Assembly: GCA_963773835.1 (NCBI GenBank)
Contig: CAVZCQ010000001.1
Location: forward strand, 1,364,001-1,428,000
Origin: JOPF136 sp963773835
Lineage (GTDB): Bacteria > Acidobacteriota > Terriglobia > Acidiferrales > UBA7541
Direction: 5' to 3'
Length of the DNA stretch: 64,000 bases
The position numbers and the translations under genes are program-made. The notes beneath the pieces are model-generated. The model saw nothing but the letters and a program-made list of their open reading frames with translations. It had not been told where the DNA came from and ran no database searches. Below are positions 8,784 through 16,900 of the stretch, piece by piece (within the stretch, counting starts at the first letter, position 1; each line of letters begins with the position of its first letter).

Positions 8784-10163
8784 GTGAATTCCCCAGTCCA
8801 TAGTGCTGCGCCGCCCAAATCAGGATCGAGCTCGCTCGTGTTGCTGCTAACTTGCGCCGGGTGCTTCCTTGTGGCCGCGGCGCTCTGGAGCTGGGGAGCG
8901 CACACCGCTTCCGGAATGGCCCAGGCTGCGGGACTCATTCCATTAGCCGCATACTCCTGGCACCGGCGCTCGCTCTCCGCCTGGATACTCACGGCGATGG
9001 TTGCCGGCATTTTGCTCGGGGCATGGTTTCCAGCGCAGGCGGTGAGCCTTCGCGTTGCCGGGTTGATCTTCTTGCGGCTGATCCGCGCCATCGTGGCGCC
9101 GCTGATCTTCGCCGCGCTCGTGGTGGGCATTGCTGGCCATCCGGACCTGAAGCAGGTGGGCCGCATGGGAGTGAAGGCCATCGTTTACTTCGAGGCAGTC
9201 ACTACGCTGGCTCTTTTTATCGGACTGGGGGCCATCAATTGGTCGCGCGCGGGAGAAGGGGTCAAACTCCCGCCCTCTCCGGAGGTCCAGCAGACGCACA
9301 TTGAGCAGATGTCCGCGCCGGATGTGGTGCTGCATGCGTTTCCGGAGAACATCGCGAAATCCATCGCCGAAAATCAAATCCTTCAGGTGGTTGTATTCAC
9401 GGTTCTTTTTGCGATTGGGCTGGCGCGCGTGCGGGAGGCCCGCCGCGAGCCGGTATTGCGTTTTTTTGAGGGCCTGGCGGATACCATGTTCGAATTCACG
9501 CGCATCGTGATGTACTTTGCGCCGGTAGGGGTAGGCGCGGCCATCGCCTACACGGTGGGCCACGTCGGCCTCGGCGTGCTCGCCGACTTCGCCCGCCTGA
9601 TCGGCACGCTCTATGCCGCGCTGGCCGTCTTCGTGCTCGGCGTGTTGATGCCGATTGCGCTCGCCGCCCGCGTTCCTCTGCGACGATTTCTCCGCGCCAT
9701 CGCCGAACCTGTGGCCATCGCGTTTGGGACCAGCAGCTCGGAGGCAGCCATGCCGCGCGCCATGGAGGTGATGGAGGAGCTGGGTGTGTCGCGCCGGCTG
9801 GTCGCCTTTGTCATCCCTACCGGCTACAGCTTCAATTTGGATGGCTCGTCGCTCTACCTTTCCCTCGCCACCGTGTTTGTGGCCCAGGCTGCCGGGATCC
9901 ACCTGACGTTCGGGCGGCAGCTGGTGATCCTGTTCGCGCTTATGTTGACCAGCAAGGGGGTAGCGGGAGTTTCGCGCGCCGCCCTGGTGGTCCTCCTTGC
10001 CACTGCTTCGAGTTTCGGTTTGCCGAGCGAACCTATCTTCCTGCTGCTGGGCATCGATCCGCTGATGGATATGGCGCGCACGGCTGTCAACGTGGCGGGA
10101 AATTGCCTGGCGACAGTCGTCGTGGCGCGGTGGGAGGGCGAACCTATCAGCGAGGGCGCTTGA
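8784..10163 (+). CDS. Dicarboxylate/amino acid:cation symporter (SDF/DAACS family)
   Basis: This secondary transporter takes up C4-dicarboxylates or acidic amino acids with H+ or Na+. The 459-residue frame starts at GTG 8784; no clear ribosome site precedes it. The transport core contains the serine-rich hairpin AFGTSSSEAAMPRAMEVMEE, then the family-defining IPTGYSFNLDGSSLYL, FALMLTSKGVAGVSRAALVV and the C-terminal GIDPLMDMARTAVNVAGN. Multiple membrane segments start near residue 18. A long insert of hydrophilic sequence around residues 155-185 matches the loop seen in other members. It is probably monocistronic. The substrate (aspartate, glutamate, succinate, fumarate) cannot be fixed from sequence. 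Confidence 0.92.
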   Translation: MNSPVHSAAPPKSGSSSLVLLLTCAGCFLVAAALWSWGAHTASGMAQAAGLIPLAAYSWHRRSLSAWILTAMVAGILLGAWFPAQAVSLRVAGLIFLRLIRAIVAPLIFAALVVGIAGHPDLKQVGRMGVKAIVYFEAVTTLALFIGLGAINWSRAGEGVKLPPSPEVQQTHIEQMSAPDVVLHAFPENIAKSIAENQILQVVVFTVLFAIGLARVREARREPVLRFFEGLADTMFEFTRIVMYFAPVGVGAAIAYTVGHVGLGVLADFARLIGTLYAALAVFVLGVLMPIALAARVPLRRFLRAIAEPVAIAFGTSSSEAAMPRAMEVMEELGVSRRLVAFVIPTGYSFNLDGSSLYLSLATVFVAQAAGIHLTFGRQLVILFALMLTSKGVAGVSRAALVVLLATASSFGLPSEPIFLLLGIDPLMDMARTAVNVAGNCLATVVVARWEGEPISEGA

Positions 10164-10385
10164 ACTCTCCCAGGGGGAATATTCGCCCCCGCGGCTGAAA
10201 TGCGTCTTCGCGGCAAAAATCCCTATCCCTTTGGACACTTTCCAGCCGCGAGCGTCTCTCCCGTGGCGGCTTTCGACCTGAAAACATTGAATTGTTGCCT
10301 CTATGGACAACATTGCGCGCCCATTTCGGGAATTCCCGGTGGCCGCAGCGCTTGGAGCGGCCTAGAATCTGGGCCAGGGGGACGT

Positions 10386-10727
10386 ATGAACGACCGGCGA
10401 GCAGCGCGACGCTACGACCTGGCGGTACCCGTAAAGTTCGAGGGCGAGGAAACTACCCCGAGAACCGAGCCTTTGGGCTGTACTCGAGAAATATCGCGGA
10501 GCGGCCTTTATTTTACGGCGGACGCGGCGCCTGCTCCCGGTTCGATGGTCTCCCTGACCCTCACACTGCCCCCTACGCTGACGGGCGGGGAGGAAGTATT
10601 GGTGGAAGTGATGGCGCGGATTGTGCGCGTGGAGCCGGCGGAAACCACAGCCAACGGCCGTATCGGAATTGCGGCGCGCATCGAGAGGTACGAAATCCTG
10701 CGTGCTCCTGCCGAGCGGGCCAACTAA
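10386..10727 (+). CDS. PilZ domain-containing protein (probable c-di-GMP receptor)
   Basis: A single-domain PilZ protein of 113 residues. The N-terminal arginine motif (RRAARRYDLAVPVKFEG) and the second motif EISRSGLYF match the RxxxR and D/NxSxxG signature that binds cyclic di-GMP, except that Glu replaces the first Asp/Asn. The strands after it (GSMVSLTLTLPPTLTG, VLVEVMARIVRVEP, GRIGIAARIERYE) complete the six-strand barrel. The ATG at 10386 has GGGGGA 4-5 bases upstream. It stands alone, with the convergent sigma-factor gene beyond. A role in motility, exopolysaccharide or type IV pilus control is usual for the family but not shown here. Confidence 0.85.
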   Translation: MNDRRAARRYDLAVPVKFEGEETTPRTEPLGCTREISRSGLYFTADAAPAPGSMVSLTLTLPPTLTGGEEVLVEVMARIVRVEPAETTANGRIGIAARIERYEILRAPAERAN

Positions 10728-10797
10728 TTCGCCGCTTCCAGCCTGCTCGCACCACCGCGTAGATTCATCCCAGCCCGTCCACGGATCGAATTCGTGG

Positions 10798-11505
10798 CTA
10801 ATCGGATGCGCAGGCCGCAGGCATGGCGTGAAGGCCCATAGTAGGCGTCCGCGGCTCGCGGGCCGGCGCGGGCCGCAACGCGCGGCCGATCAGGCGCGAG
10901 AGCTGCCGCTTTGCGCGGTGTAGGCGCGCTTTCAGAGTGCCCTGCGAAATTCCGAGTTCTTCCGCCGCTTCTTCGGTGGAAAACCCTTCCATCTCGCGCA
11001 GAATGAACGCGGAGCGGAGAACCGGGGAGAGCGTTTCGAGATTCTGCCGGAGCAAATCCTCCAGTTCGCGGCGCGCCACAATCTGTTCCGGATTGGGCGA
11101 GGAATCCGGGAATTGGTCCGCGAAGGTCATCTCGTCGTCTTCCGCCAGACGTTCATCGAGCGATACCGCAGGCCGGGAGCGGCGGCTGCGCAGCCGCATC
11201 AGGGCCGCGTTGATGACGATGCGGGTCAGCCAGGTGGAAAACTGCGACCGGCCCTCGAATCGCCGCAGATTGCGGTAGGCGCTCAGCATTCCCTCTTGCA
11301 GCACGTCCTCTGCCTCCTCCGGCGAACCGACCAGCCGCAAGGCGGTCTGGTACAGCGCCGGGCTCTGGTTGGAGAATAGTGTTTCCAACGCATCCTGGTT
11401 TCCAGCCTGAGCCTTTTCGATCAGCTTTTGCTGCGCGTCCTGCGTCGGGAGCAGATGTGGTGCGAACTTCGAGGATTGCTGCCTCTCCTGATGTCCGGTA
11501 TTCAT
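10798..11505 (-). CDS. RNA polymerase sigma factor, ECF (RpoE-like) family
   Basis: A 235-residue two-domain sigma factor. Sigma-2 spans about residues 28-100 (DALETLFSNQSPALYQTALR, EEAEDVLQEGMLSAYRNL, then FSTWLTRIVINAALMRLRSR). Sigma-4 spans about 140-200 (LETLSPVLRSAFILREMEGF, STEEAAEELGISQGTLKARL, HRAKRQL). The C-terminal tail of about 30 residues is Pro/Ala-rich and without a clear domain. The start has GGAGG eight bases upstream, within the 15-bp gap after the STAS gene, so the two are one operon. No zinc anti-sigma gene is adjacent, so control may come from the sigma-54 promoter proposed upstream of the pair. Confidence 0.93.
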   Translation of the reverse strand: MNTGHQERQQSSKFAPHLLPTQDAQQKLIEKAQAGNQDALETLFSNQSPALYQTALRLVGSPEEAEDVLQEGMLSAYRNLRRFEGRSQFSTWLTRIVINAALMRLRSRRSRPAVSLDERLAEDDEMTFADQFPDSSPNPEQIVARRELEDLLRQNLETLSPVLRSAFILREMEGFSTEEAAEELGISQGTLKARLHRAKRQLSRLIGRALRPAPAREPRTPTMGLHAMPAACASD

Positions 11506-11520
11506 GTCAATCCTCCCCCC

Positions 11521-11859
11521 TCACTTTGCTTCGTCTTGCTTTTCCTGCTGTGCCGGTGGTTCGCCCGCCCCCGCGGGCTCCGGTGCGCAGCAGGTGATGC
11601 CCTCCACGATGGCGCGATTCAGACATCCTTTCGCGCGGAAGGTCGCGCCGCGGGTGTGCAGCTCTTTCAGAAGCTGCTTCCCCTCGGCATCAATGGCCGT
11701 AACTCCCATCAAATCCACCAGCACTGGCTTCGCTGCTCCGAAAGCCGATGGGAGGCGTTGTAAAAGCTCTGAGAGCGGGCTCAGGGTCGCTCCTGTGAGC
11801 TTCCCCTCTACAATCAATACGTATAGACCGCCCTCTTCTGACTCAGTCACGCGAAGCAT
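11521..11859 (-). CDS. STAS-domain protein (anti-sigma antagonist-like)
   Basis: A 112-residue protein built around a STAS domain: LYVLIVEGKLTGATLSPLSE, then the core VLVDLMGVTAIDAEGKQLLK. In phosphorylated anti-anti-sigma factors the loop after the core strand reads DSSG with the target serine. Here it reads DAEG, so the phosphorylation site is absent and switching by a serine kinase looks unlikely. The last 30 residues are a hydrophilic Pro/Gln/Glu tail. It is the first gene of a two-gene operon with the ECF sigma factor, which suggests a role in that factor's control (inference). ATG at 11859; a GGGGAG lies rather far upstream. Confidence 0.8.
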   Translation of the reverse strand: MLRVTESEEGGLYVLIVEGKLTGATLSPLSELLQRLPSAFGAAKPVLVDLMGVTAIDAEGKQLLKELHTRGATFRAKGCLNRAIVEGITCCAPEPAGAGEPPAQQEKQDEAK

Positions 11860-11888
11860 CGGCTGGAGAACAACTCCCCGTAAACCAT

Positions 11889-11904
11889 TGCACGTGATCA
11901 GCCA
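11889..11904 (-). promoter_or_regulatory. Candidate sigma-54 (-24/-12) promoter for the STAS-sigma operon
   Basis: On the minus strand the sequence TGGCTGATCACGTGCA has the invariant GG and GC dinucleotides separated by exactly 10 bases, as in the sigma-54 consensus TGGCAC-N5-TTGCA. Three consensus positions differ. Transcription would start near 11878, about 20 bases before the STAS start codon. A sigma-54-dependent activator gene ends 150 bases upstream, and two copies of a palindrome lie about 140-160 bases upstream of the predicted start, the usual distance for activator sites. No competing sigma-70 promoter was noticed. Confidence 0.55.
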
Positions 11905-12010
11905 ACTAGGACCCTGTGAGTCCCAATTAAGTAAGCATTTTGTTTTGAAACGTTTACAGGAGATCTGCCGACGATAATGTTACTCTGGTGTGACTTTCGG
12001 GGGCCTATTG

Positions 12011-12044
12011 TGCCGATATTTCGGCAGGTGACGATATTTCGGCA
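12011..12044. promoter_or_regulatory. Two tandem copies of a 16-bp palindromic site (candidate activator-binding sites)
   Basis: Copy 1 (12011-12026) is TGCCGATATTTCGGCA, a perfect 6-bp inverted repeat around TATT. Copy 2 (12029-12044) matches it at 15 of 16 bases. Their centres are 18 bp apart. The pair sits just downstream of the sigma-54 activator gene and upstream of the proposed -24/-12 promoter, so it is the natural binding site for that activator's Fis-type helix-turn-helix (inference). Confidence 0.6.
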
Positions 12045-12054
12045 GCACGACACT

Positions 12055-13665
12055 TCATTCCGATTTCTTCTCGATTCCGAGCTTCTTCATCCGGGATTGG
12101 AGTGTCGTCCGCTTCATCCCGAGTTGAGCCGCGGCGCCGCCGGGTCCGGAGAGCTTCCAGCCTGAATCGCGAAGAGCTTGCAGAATATGCGCGCGCTCTA
12201 CGTGCTCCAGCGTTGTGGTCCCGGATGCGGGGGTGGCGTCTGTGCCGCGAATCTCGGCCAGCGGAACGCGCAGGACGGTTCCCGGCGAGAGGATTACGGC
12301 GCGCTCCATCAGATTCTCGAGTTCGCGCACGTTGCCGGGCCAGGGGTAGTGCGTCAGCGCCTCCATGGTTTCCGACGGGATGGTTTCGATATTGCGGCTC
12401 ATCCGCCGCGAATACATCTGGGCAAAGAAACGGACGAGCAGGGGGATGTCTTCGGCGCGTTCGCGCAGGGGAGGGAGGCGGATGGGGAAAACGTTCAGCC
12501 GGTAATAAAGGTCGCTGCGGAATTGGCGTTCCGCAACCATGGCGGCGAGGTCGCGGTTCGTGGCGGCCACCAGCCGGGTGTTGACGCGGATGGTGCGGCT
12601 GCCTCCCAGCCGCTCGAATTCCTGCTCCTGGAGGACGCGCAGCAGTTTGGGCTGGAGTTCCGGGGGAATGTCACCAACCTCATCCAGAAAAATGGTTCCT
12701 CCCTCGGCCAGCTCGAAGCGCCCCATTTTTTGGGCGATCGCACCGGTAAACGCGCCTTTTTCGTGTCCGAACAGCTCGCTTTCCAGCAGCCCTGTGGGGA
12801 TGGCGGCGCAATTGATCTTGACGAACGGGGCGTTGCTCCTGCGGCTGAGGTTGTGGATGGCGCGCGCTACGCGTTCCTTTCCCGTTCCCGTTTCGCCCAG
12901 CAGCAGCACTGAAGAATCGGTTGGGGCCACCGTCTCCACCTGGCGGAGCACGTCACGCAGGGCCGCACTCTCTCCCACGATGTCCTCGAACTGGTAGCCC
13001 GAGCGCATCTCGTCTTCCAAGATCAGCTTTTCTTCCGCGAGGCGGTTTTTCAGGTCCTCGATCTCGCAATAGGCCAGGGCATTTTCCAGTGCGATGGCAA
13101 ACTGGACGGCCACCTGGCCCAGCAGTTCAATGTCGGCGTCCACAAAAGCCCCCGGACGGTAGCTGGCCAGGCTCAGGGTGCCCAGAACGGCGTTGCGGGT
13201 GAGCAGGGGCAGGCACACGCCGGAATTCAGGCCCTCGGCCAGCAGCAGCCCTGCGCCCTCACTCCCGAGCCGTTCCAGCGATTCGCGGTCGAACCGCACC
13301 GGCTGGCGCAGCCGGATGGCCTCGCCAGCGGGCACCTGATCCACGGGGAACACCATCTCGTCGCGGATCAGCCCCTTACCGGATGGAAAATCGAGCGCGT
13401 GCAGGCGGATGCGGTCCGGGCTCTCCTTTTCGAGCAGCGCCAGGCTGGTGTACTCGTGGTTGAGCAAATCGCGGCAGAAGGCGGAAATCGCTGCGAACAC
13501 ATCGGGCAGCTCCAGGTTGGACACGACGGCATTGTTTACTTCCAGCAGCAGCCGCAGACGGTCGCGTTCGCGCGCCAATTCTACTTGCGTGGCGTCCCCT
13601 GGGCGTTCGTGGGGGCGTGCGGGCTCGACCGCGCCACCCGGGGCCGATGGGAGGATTTGAGCCAT
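12055..13665 (-). CDS. Sigma-54-dependent transcriptional activator with GAF sensor domain (FhlA-like)
   Basis: A 536-residue bacterial enhancer-binding protein. The N-terminal GAF domain spans about residues 38-200. A coiled linker leads to the AAA+ domain (about 225-460) with Walker A GETGTGKE (257-264), the sigma-54-contact loop GAFTGA (304-309), Walker B GGTIFLDE, and the sensor/arginine-finger region. The C-terminal Fis helix-turn-helix spans about 490-530 (GGAAAQLGMKRTTLQSRMKK). AAGGA precedes the ATG. There is no receiver domain, so activity is probably set by a ligand or redox signal at the GAF domain rather than by phosphorylation. The likely target is the downstream STAS-sigma operon through the paired palindromes. 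Confidence 0.92.
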   Translation of the reverse strand: MAQILPSAPGGAVEPARPHERPGDATQVELARERDRLRLLLEVNNAVVSNLELPDVFAAISAFCRDLLNHEYTSLALLEKESPDRIRLHALDFPSGKGLIRDEMVFPVDQVPAGEAIRLRQPVRFDRESLERLGSEGAGLLLAEGLNSGVCLPLLTRNAVLGTLSLASYRPGAFVDADIELLGQVAVQFAIALENALAYCEIEDLKNRLAEEKLILEDEMRSGYQFEDIVGESAALRDVLRQVETVAPTDSSVLLLGETGTGKERVARAIHNLSRRSNAPFVKINCAAIPTGLLESELFGHEKGAFTGAIAQKMGRFELAEGGTIFLDEVGDIPPELQPKLLRVLQEQEFERLGGSRTIRVNTRLVAATNRDLAAMVAERQFRSDLYYRLNVFPIRLPPLRERAEDIPLLVRFFAQMYSRRMSRNIETIPSETMEALTHYPWPGNVRELENLMERAVILSPGTVLRVPLAEIRGTDATPASGTTTLEHVERAHILQALRDSGWKLSGPGGAAAQLGMKRTTLQSRMKKLGIEKKSE

Positions 13666-13847
13666 GCCAGTCCTTCAGCCTACCCTTGCGGGAACCTCAA
13701 ACGCAATATCGGCCCTGGAGGTCCGGCTTCGCTCCCAGGGGCGGCGCCGGGGGTGGAATCCGGTTCGTCACAGACCGGCGGGCTCCACGCCCGACGTCTG
13801 TAGTGGAAATTTTCGATGGGCCCGGCGCGGGGACCGGGTCTTGCGTC

Positions 13848-13876
13848 TTGACATTCCTTCGTCCGCGTACTATTTC
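13848..13876 (+). promoter_or_regulatory. Candidate sigma-70 promoter for the giant repeat protein
   Basis: TTGACA at 13848-13853, a 17-base spacer and TATTTC at 13871-13876 form a promoter with a consensus -35 and a weak -10. The predicted start near 13883 gives a leader of about 110 bases before the ATG at 13993. The rest of the gene-free interval 13666-13992 shows nothing else recognisable. Confidence 0.45.
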
Positions 13877-13992
13877 TCTACGGGCTTTTTGTAATCCGTT
13901 CCGTGCGGGCATTCCGGGGTCCGCCTGGTGCGAACATCGCCCTCCGTATCAAAACGAGTGTTCTGGATCCTCTCACCATCCGGGAGCGTGCC

Positions 13993-16900
13993 ATGTCCAG
14001 GAAGTTCTTCCTCGCGGCCACAGTACTCTGCGCACTCGCTTATCTGCTCAGCGGGCAGCGACCACCCCGCGCGACGGCGCGGCGGATCGCCGCGGCAGGC
14101 AACCGGGGGTTCCTGCGGGATGCCGTGATGGAACAGCGCGTCCGCGCGGCGATCAGCGGGGCGCCGTTGAGCTTTGAGGAGAACCTCGGACAGACCGACC
14201 CGCGCGTGAAATTTGTGGCTCGTGGGAGCAACTTCATGCTCTTTCTCACGCCACAGGAGGCGGCGCTGCAGATTCACACGCCGACTAGGCGCGAAAAGCG
14301 GCCGCCGCAGCTCGAACCGGAAGGGCTCGGATGGGCGGATGCCCTCGCGGCTTCCGCTTTGGTGCGCGTGGAGTTTGCAGGAGGCAATCCTGCCGCGCGG
14401 CTCACGGGCGTTGGCCCACAGCCGGGCACCATCAATTACATCAAAGGGAATGATCCGAGCCACTGGCGGCGCAATGTGCCCCATTTCGGCCGCGTTCGCT
14501 ATGAAGGCTTGTATCCCGGCATCGACGCCGTATTTTACGGCGGCCGTCAACAGATGGAATTCGACTTCGTGGTTGCGCCGGGGGCGGATCCCTCCGCCAT
14601 CCGGATGCGGTTGGAAGGCGCCGGCAGCGTTGAACTCACGGAAGAGGGCGGTCTCGAGGCCCGCACCCCTGCCGGCATTCTGACCCTGCTTCCCCCGAAG
14701 CTGTATGAGCAACGCGACGGGTCTAGGCCGGAAATCGCCGGCCGATATGTGTGGCGCGCCCCGGGGGAACTGGGATTTGAGGTGGCCGCCTATGATCGCA
14801 GCCATGCGCTGGTAATCGACCCCGTCGCCAACGTGGATGAGGCCGGAAACCGCCCCCACATTTATGCTCCCGCGCCGCCGTCTTCCGCGCCGCCCACGGG
14901 GGGTTCTGTTGCCCTGTCCACCCTGCTCGGCGGCACGTTCGACGATTCCATCCAGGCCATCGCGATCGGCCCCACCTCAGGGCACGTGTACGTCACCGGG
15001 TGGACCGATTCGAACGACTTTCCGACCGCGAGCCCAACGGGCACGCCGTTCCAGAGCAGTTTCCGCGGTGGGTTTTTCAACGGCTCTTGTTCTATTCCCC
15101 AGTTTCCCTGTGGCGATGCCTTCGTAGCGGAATTTGACGTCAGCACGATCTCGGCGCCGAAACTGGTCAGTTCCACATACTTTGGGGGCACGGGAGACGA
15201 AGCGGCCTGGGGGGTGGCCCTGGACGCAAACGATAATGTGTATCTCGTTGGGGAGACGGACTCGGGTGACTTCCCGATGAACAGTACAGTCTCCGGGTTT
15301 GATACCGCGCTGCCGGTCGGCGGATGCTCCACCAACGGCCAAGTACGCGCCTGTCGGCACGTTTTCTTTTCCCAATTCGATTCCACACTTACCGTGCTCA
15401 AATACAGCACTTTTCTCGCCGGGAGTGACGACGACGAGGGCTATGGCATCGCGGTCAATGGCACCGGCAAGGCCTTCCTGACAGGCGTAGCCGGACCGAA
15501 CTTCCCGATCGTGAACAATCTGGGTCAAACGCCGTTCCAATCGGCCTACCTCGGCGCCGGGGACGTGTTCGTGGCGGAGATTGATCCGACCGTCGCGGGA
15601 GCTGGGGGCCTTCTCTACTCGACCTATCTGGGGGGAGACGGGACGGACGTGGGCTTTGCCATCGCGGTGGACAGCAACAACAACGCCTATATCGGTGGCG
15701 TCACGTTTTCCACCAACGGCGTCACCAACTTTCCTACCACTGCCGGCTTCGGGTCGAGCACCAACGACCTGGTTGCGTGCAGCTCGGGAGGGTTATTCGC
15801 CTGCGGAGACGGCTTTGTCTCCGTGATCAATGCCACCGGGAGCGCCCTCAACTACAGCGCATTCCTGGGCGGCAGCTTTGCCGACCAGGTGAATGCCATC
15901 GCCATCGATGGCGCCAACAATGTATATGCGACCGGTCAGACCCAATCGGGGGACTTCCAGCCGGTCTCGAAGTTCTTTGGTGGCGGTGGTGCCCCGTTCC
16001 AGTTCACCAATTTTGGCGGCTACGATGCCTTTGTCGTGAAATTCCCGCCGAACCCCGCCCTTACGACCATCGACTACGCGACTTACCTCGGCGGTCAGAA
16101 CGATGACTTCGGCAACGCCATCGCCATCGACACAAACGGCGACGCCTTTGTCTCCGGCACCACTTTCACCCCATTACCTGGGGACCCGAGCTTTCCACTG
16201 AAGAACCCACTGCAGGCGACTACAACGGCAACCTTTTCCAACAGCACCTCCTTTGTCTCGGTTCTGAACTTCGCCGGGGGCGCTCTCTTGTTCTCCACGT
16301 ATTACGGGGGCTCCGACGATTTCAACGGGGCCAAGCCCAACGACTTCGGCAACGCCATCGCACTCGATTCCGGCGGCCGGATCTACCTGGGCGGCAGAAC
16401 CACCTCCATCACCAGCCAGGACAACACGACGAATGGCTTACCGTTCGCTTCGAGCGTTCTCTGCCTCATCAATCCGGTCCCCAACGCCAATGCCGATACG
16501 AACCTGTTCGCCGACAACAACGGGTTCCTGGTCATCATCAACCCGACGAACAGCGCCTCGGCCTGCTTCTCCCCTTCGCTCACCATGCCGAGCCCGTTGA
16601 CTTTCACTTTTACGCCCACGCTTCAGAACATGACCAATGCCCAGACGCAAGTTTTGACAATTTTCAATCAGGGGAGCGCCCCACTGACCAACACCATCAG
16701 CTTTGGCGGGACGAATACCGCCGACTTTCCGATACCTGCAACGGATATCACCTCCTGTGCGACAGTGGTGGCCGCGGGCGTGGCCCCCTGCCAGCTTCAT
16801 GTGATGTTTAAGCCCACCGCCGCCACCGGCGCAGTCGCCGTTGCCGAATCCGCGACGCTGATCATCTCGAACAATGCGAACTGTCCTGCCGCCAACCCGT

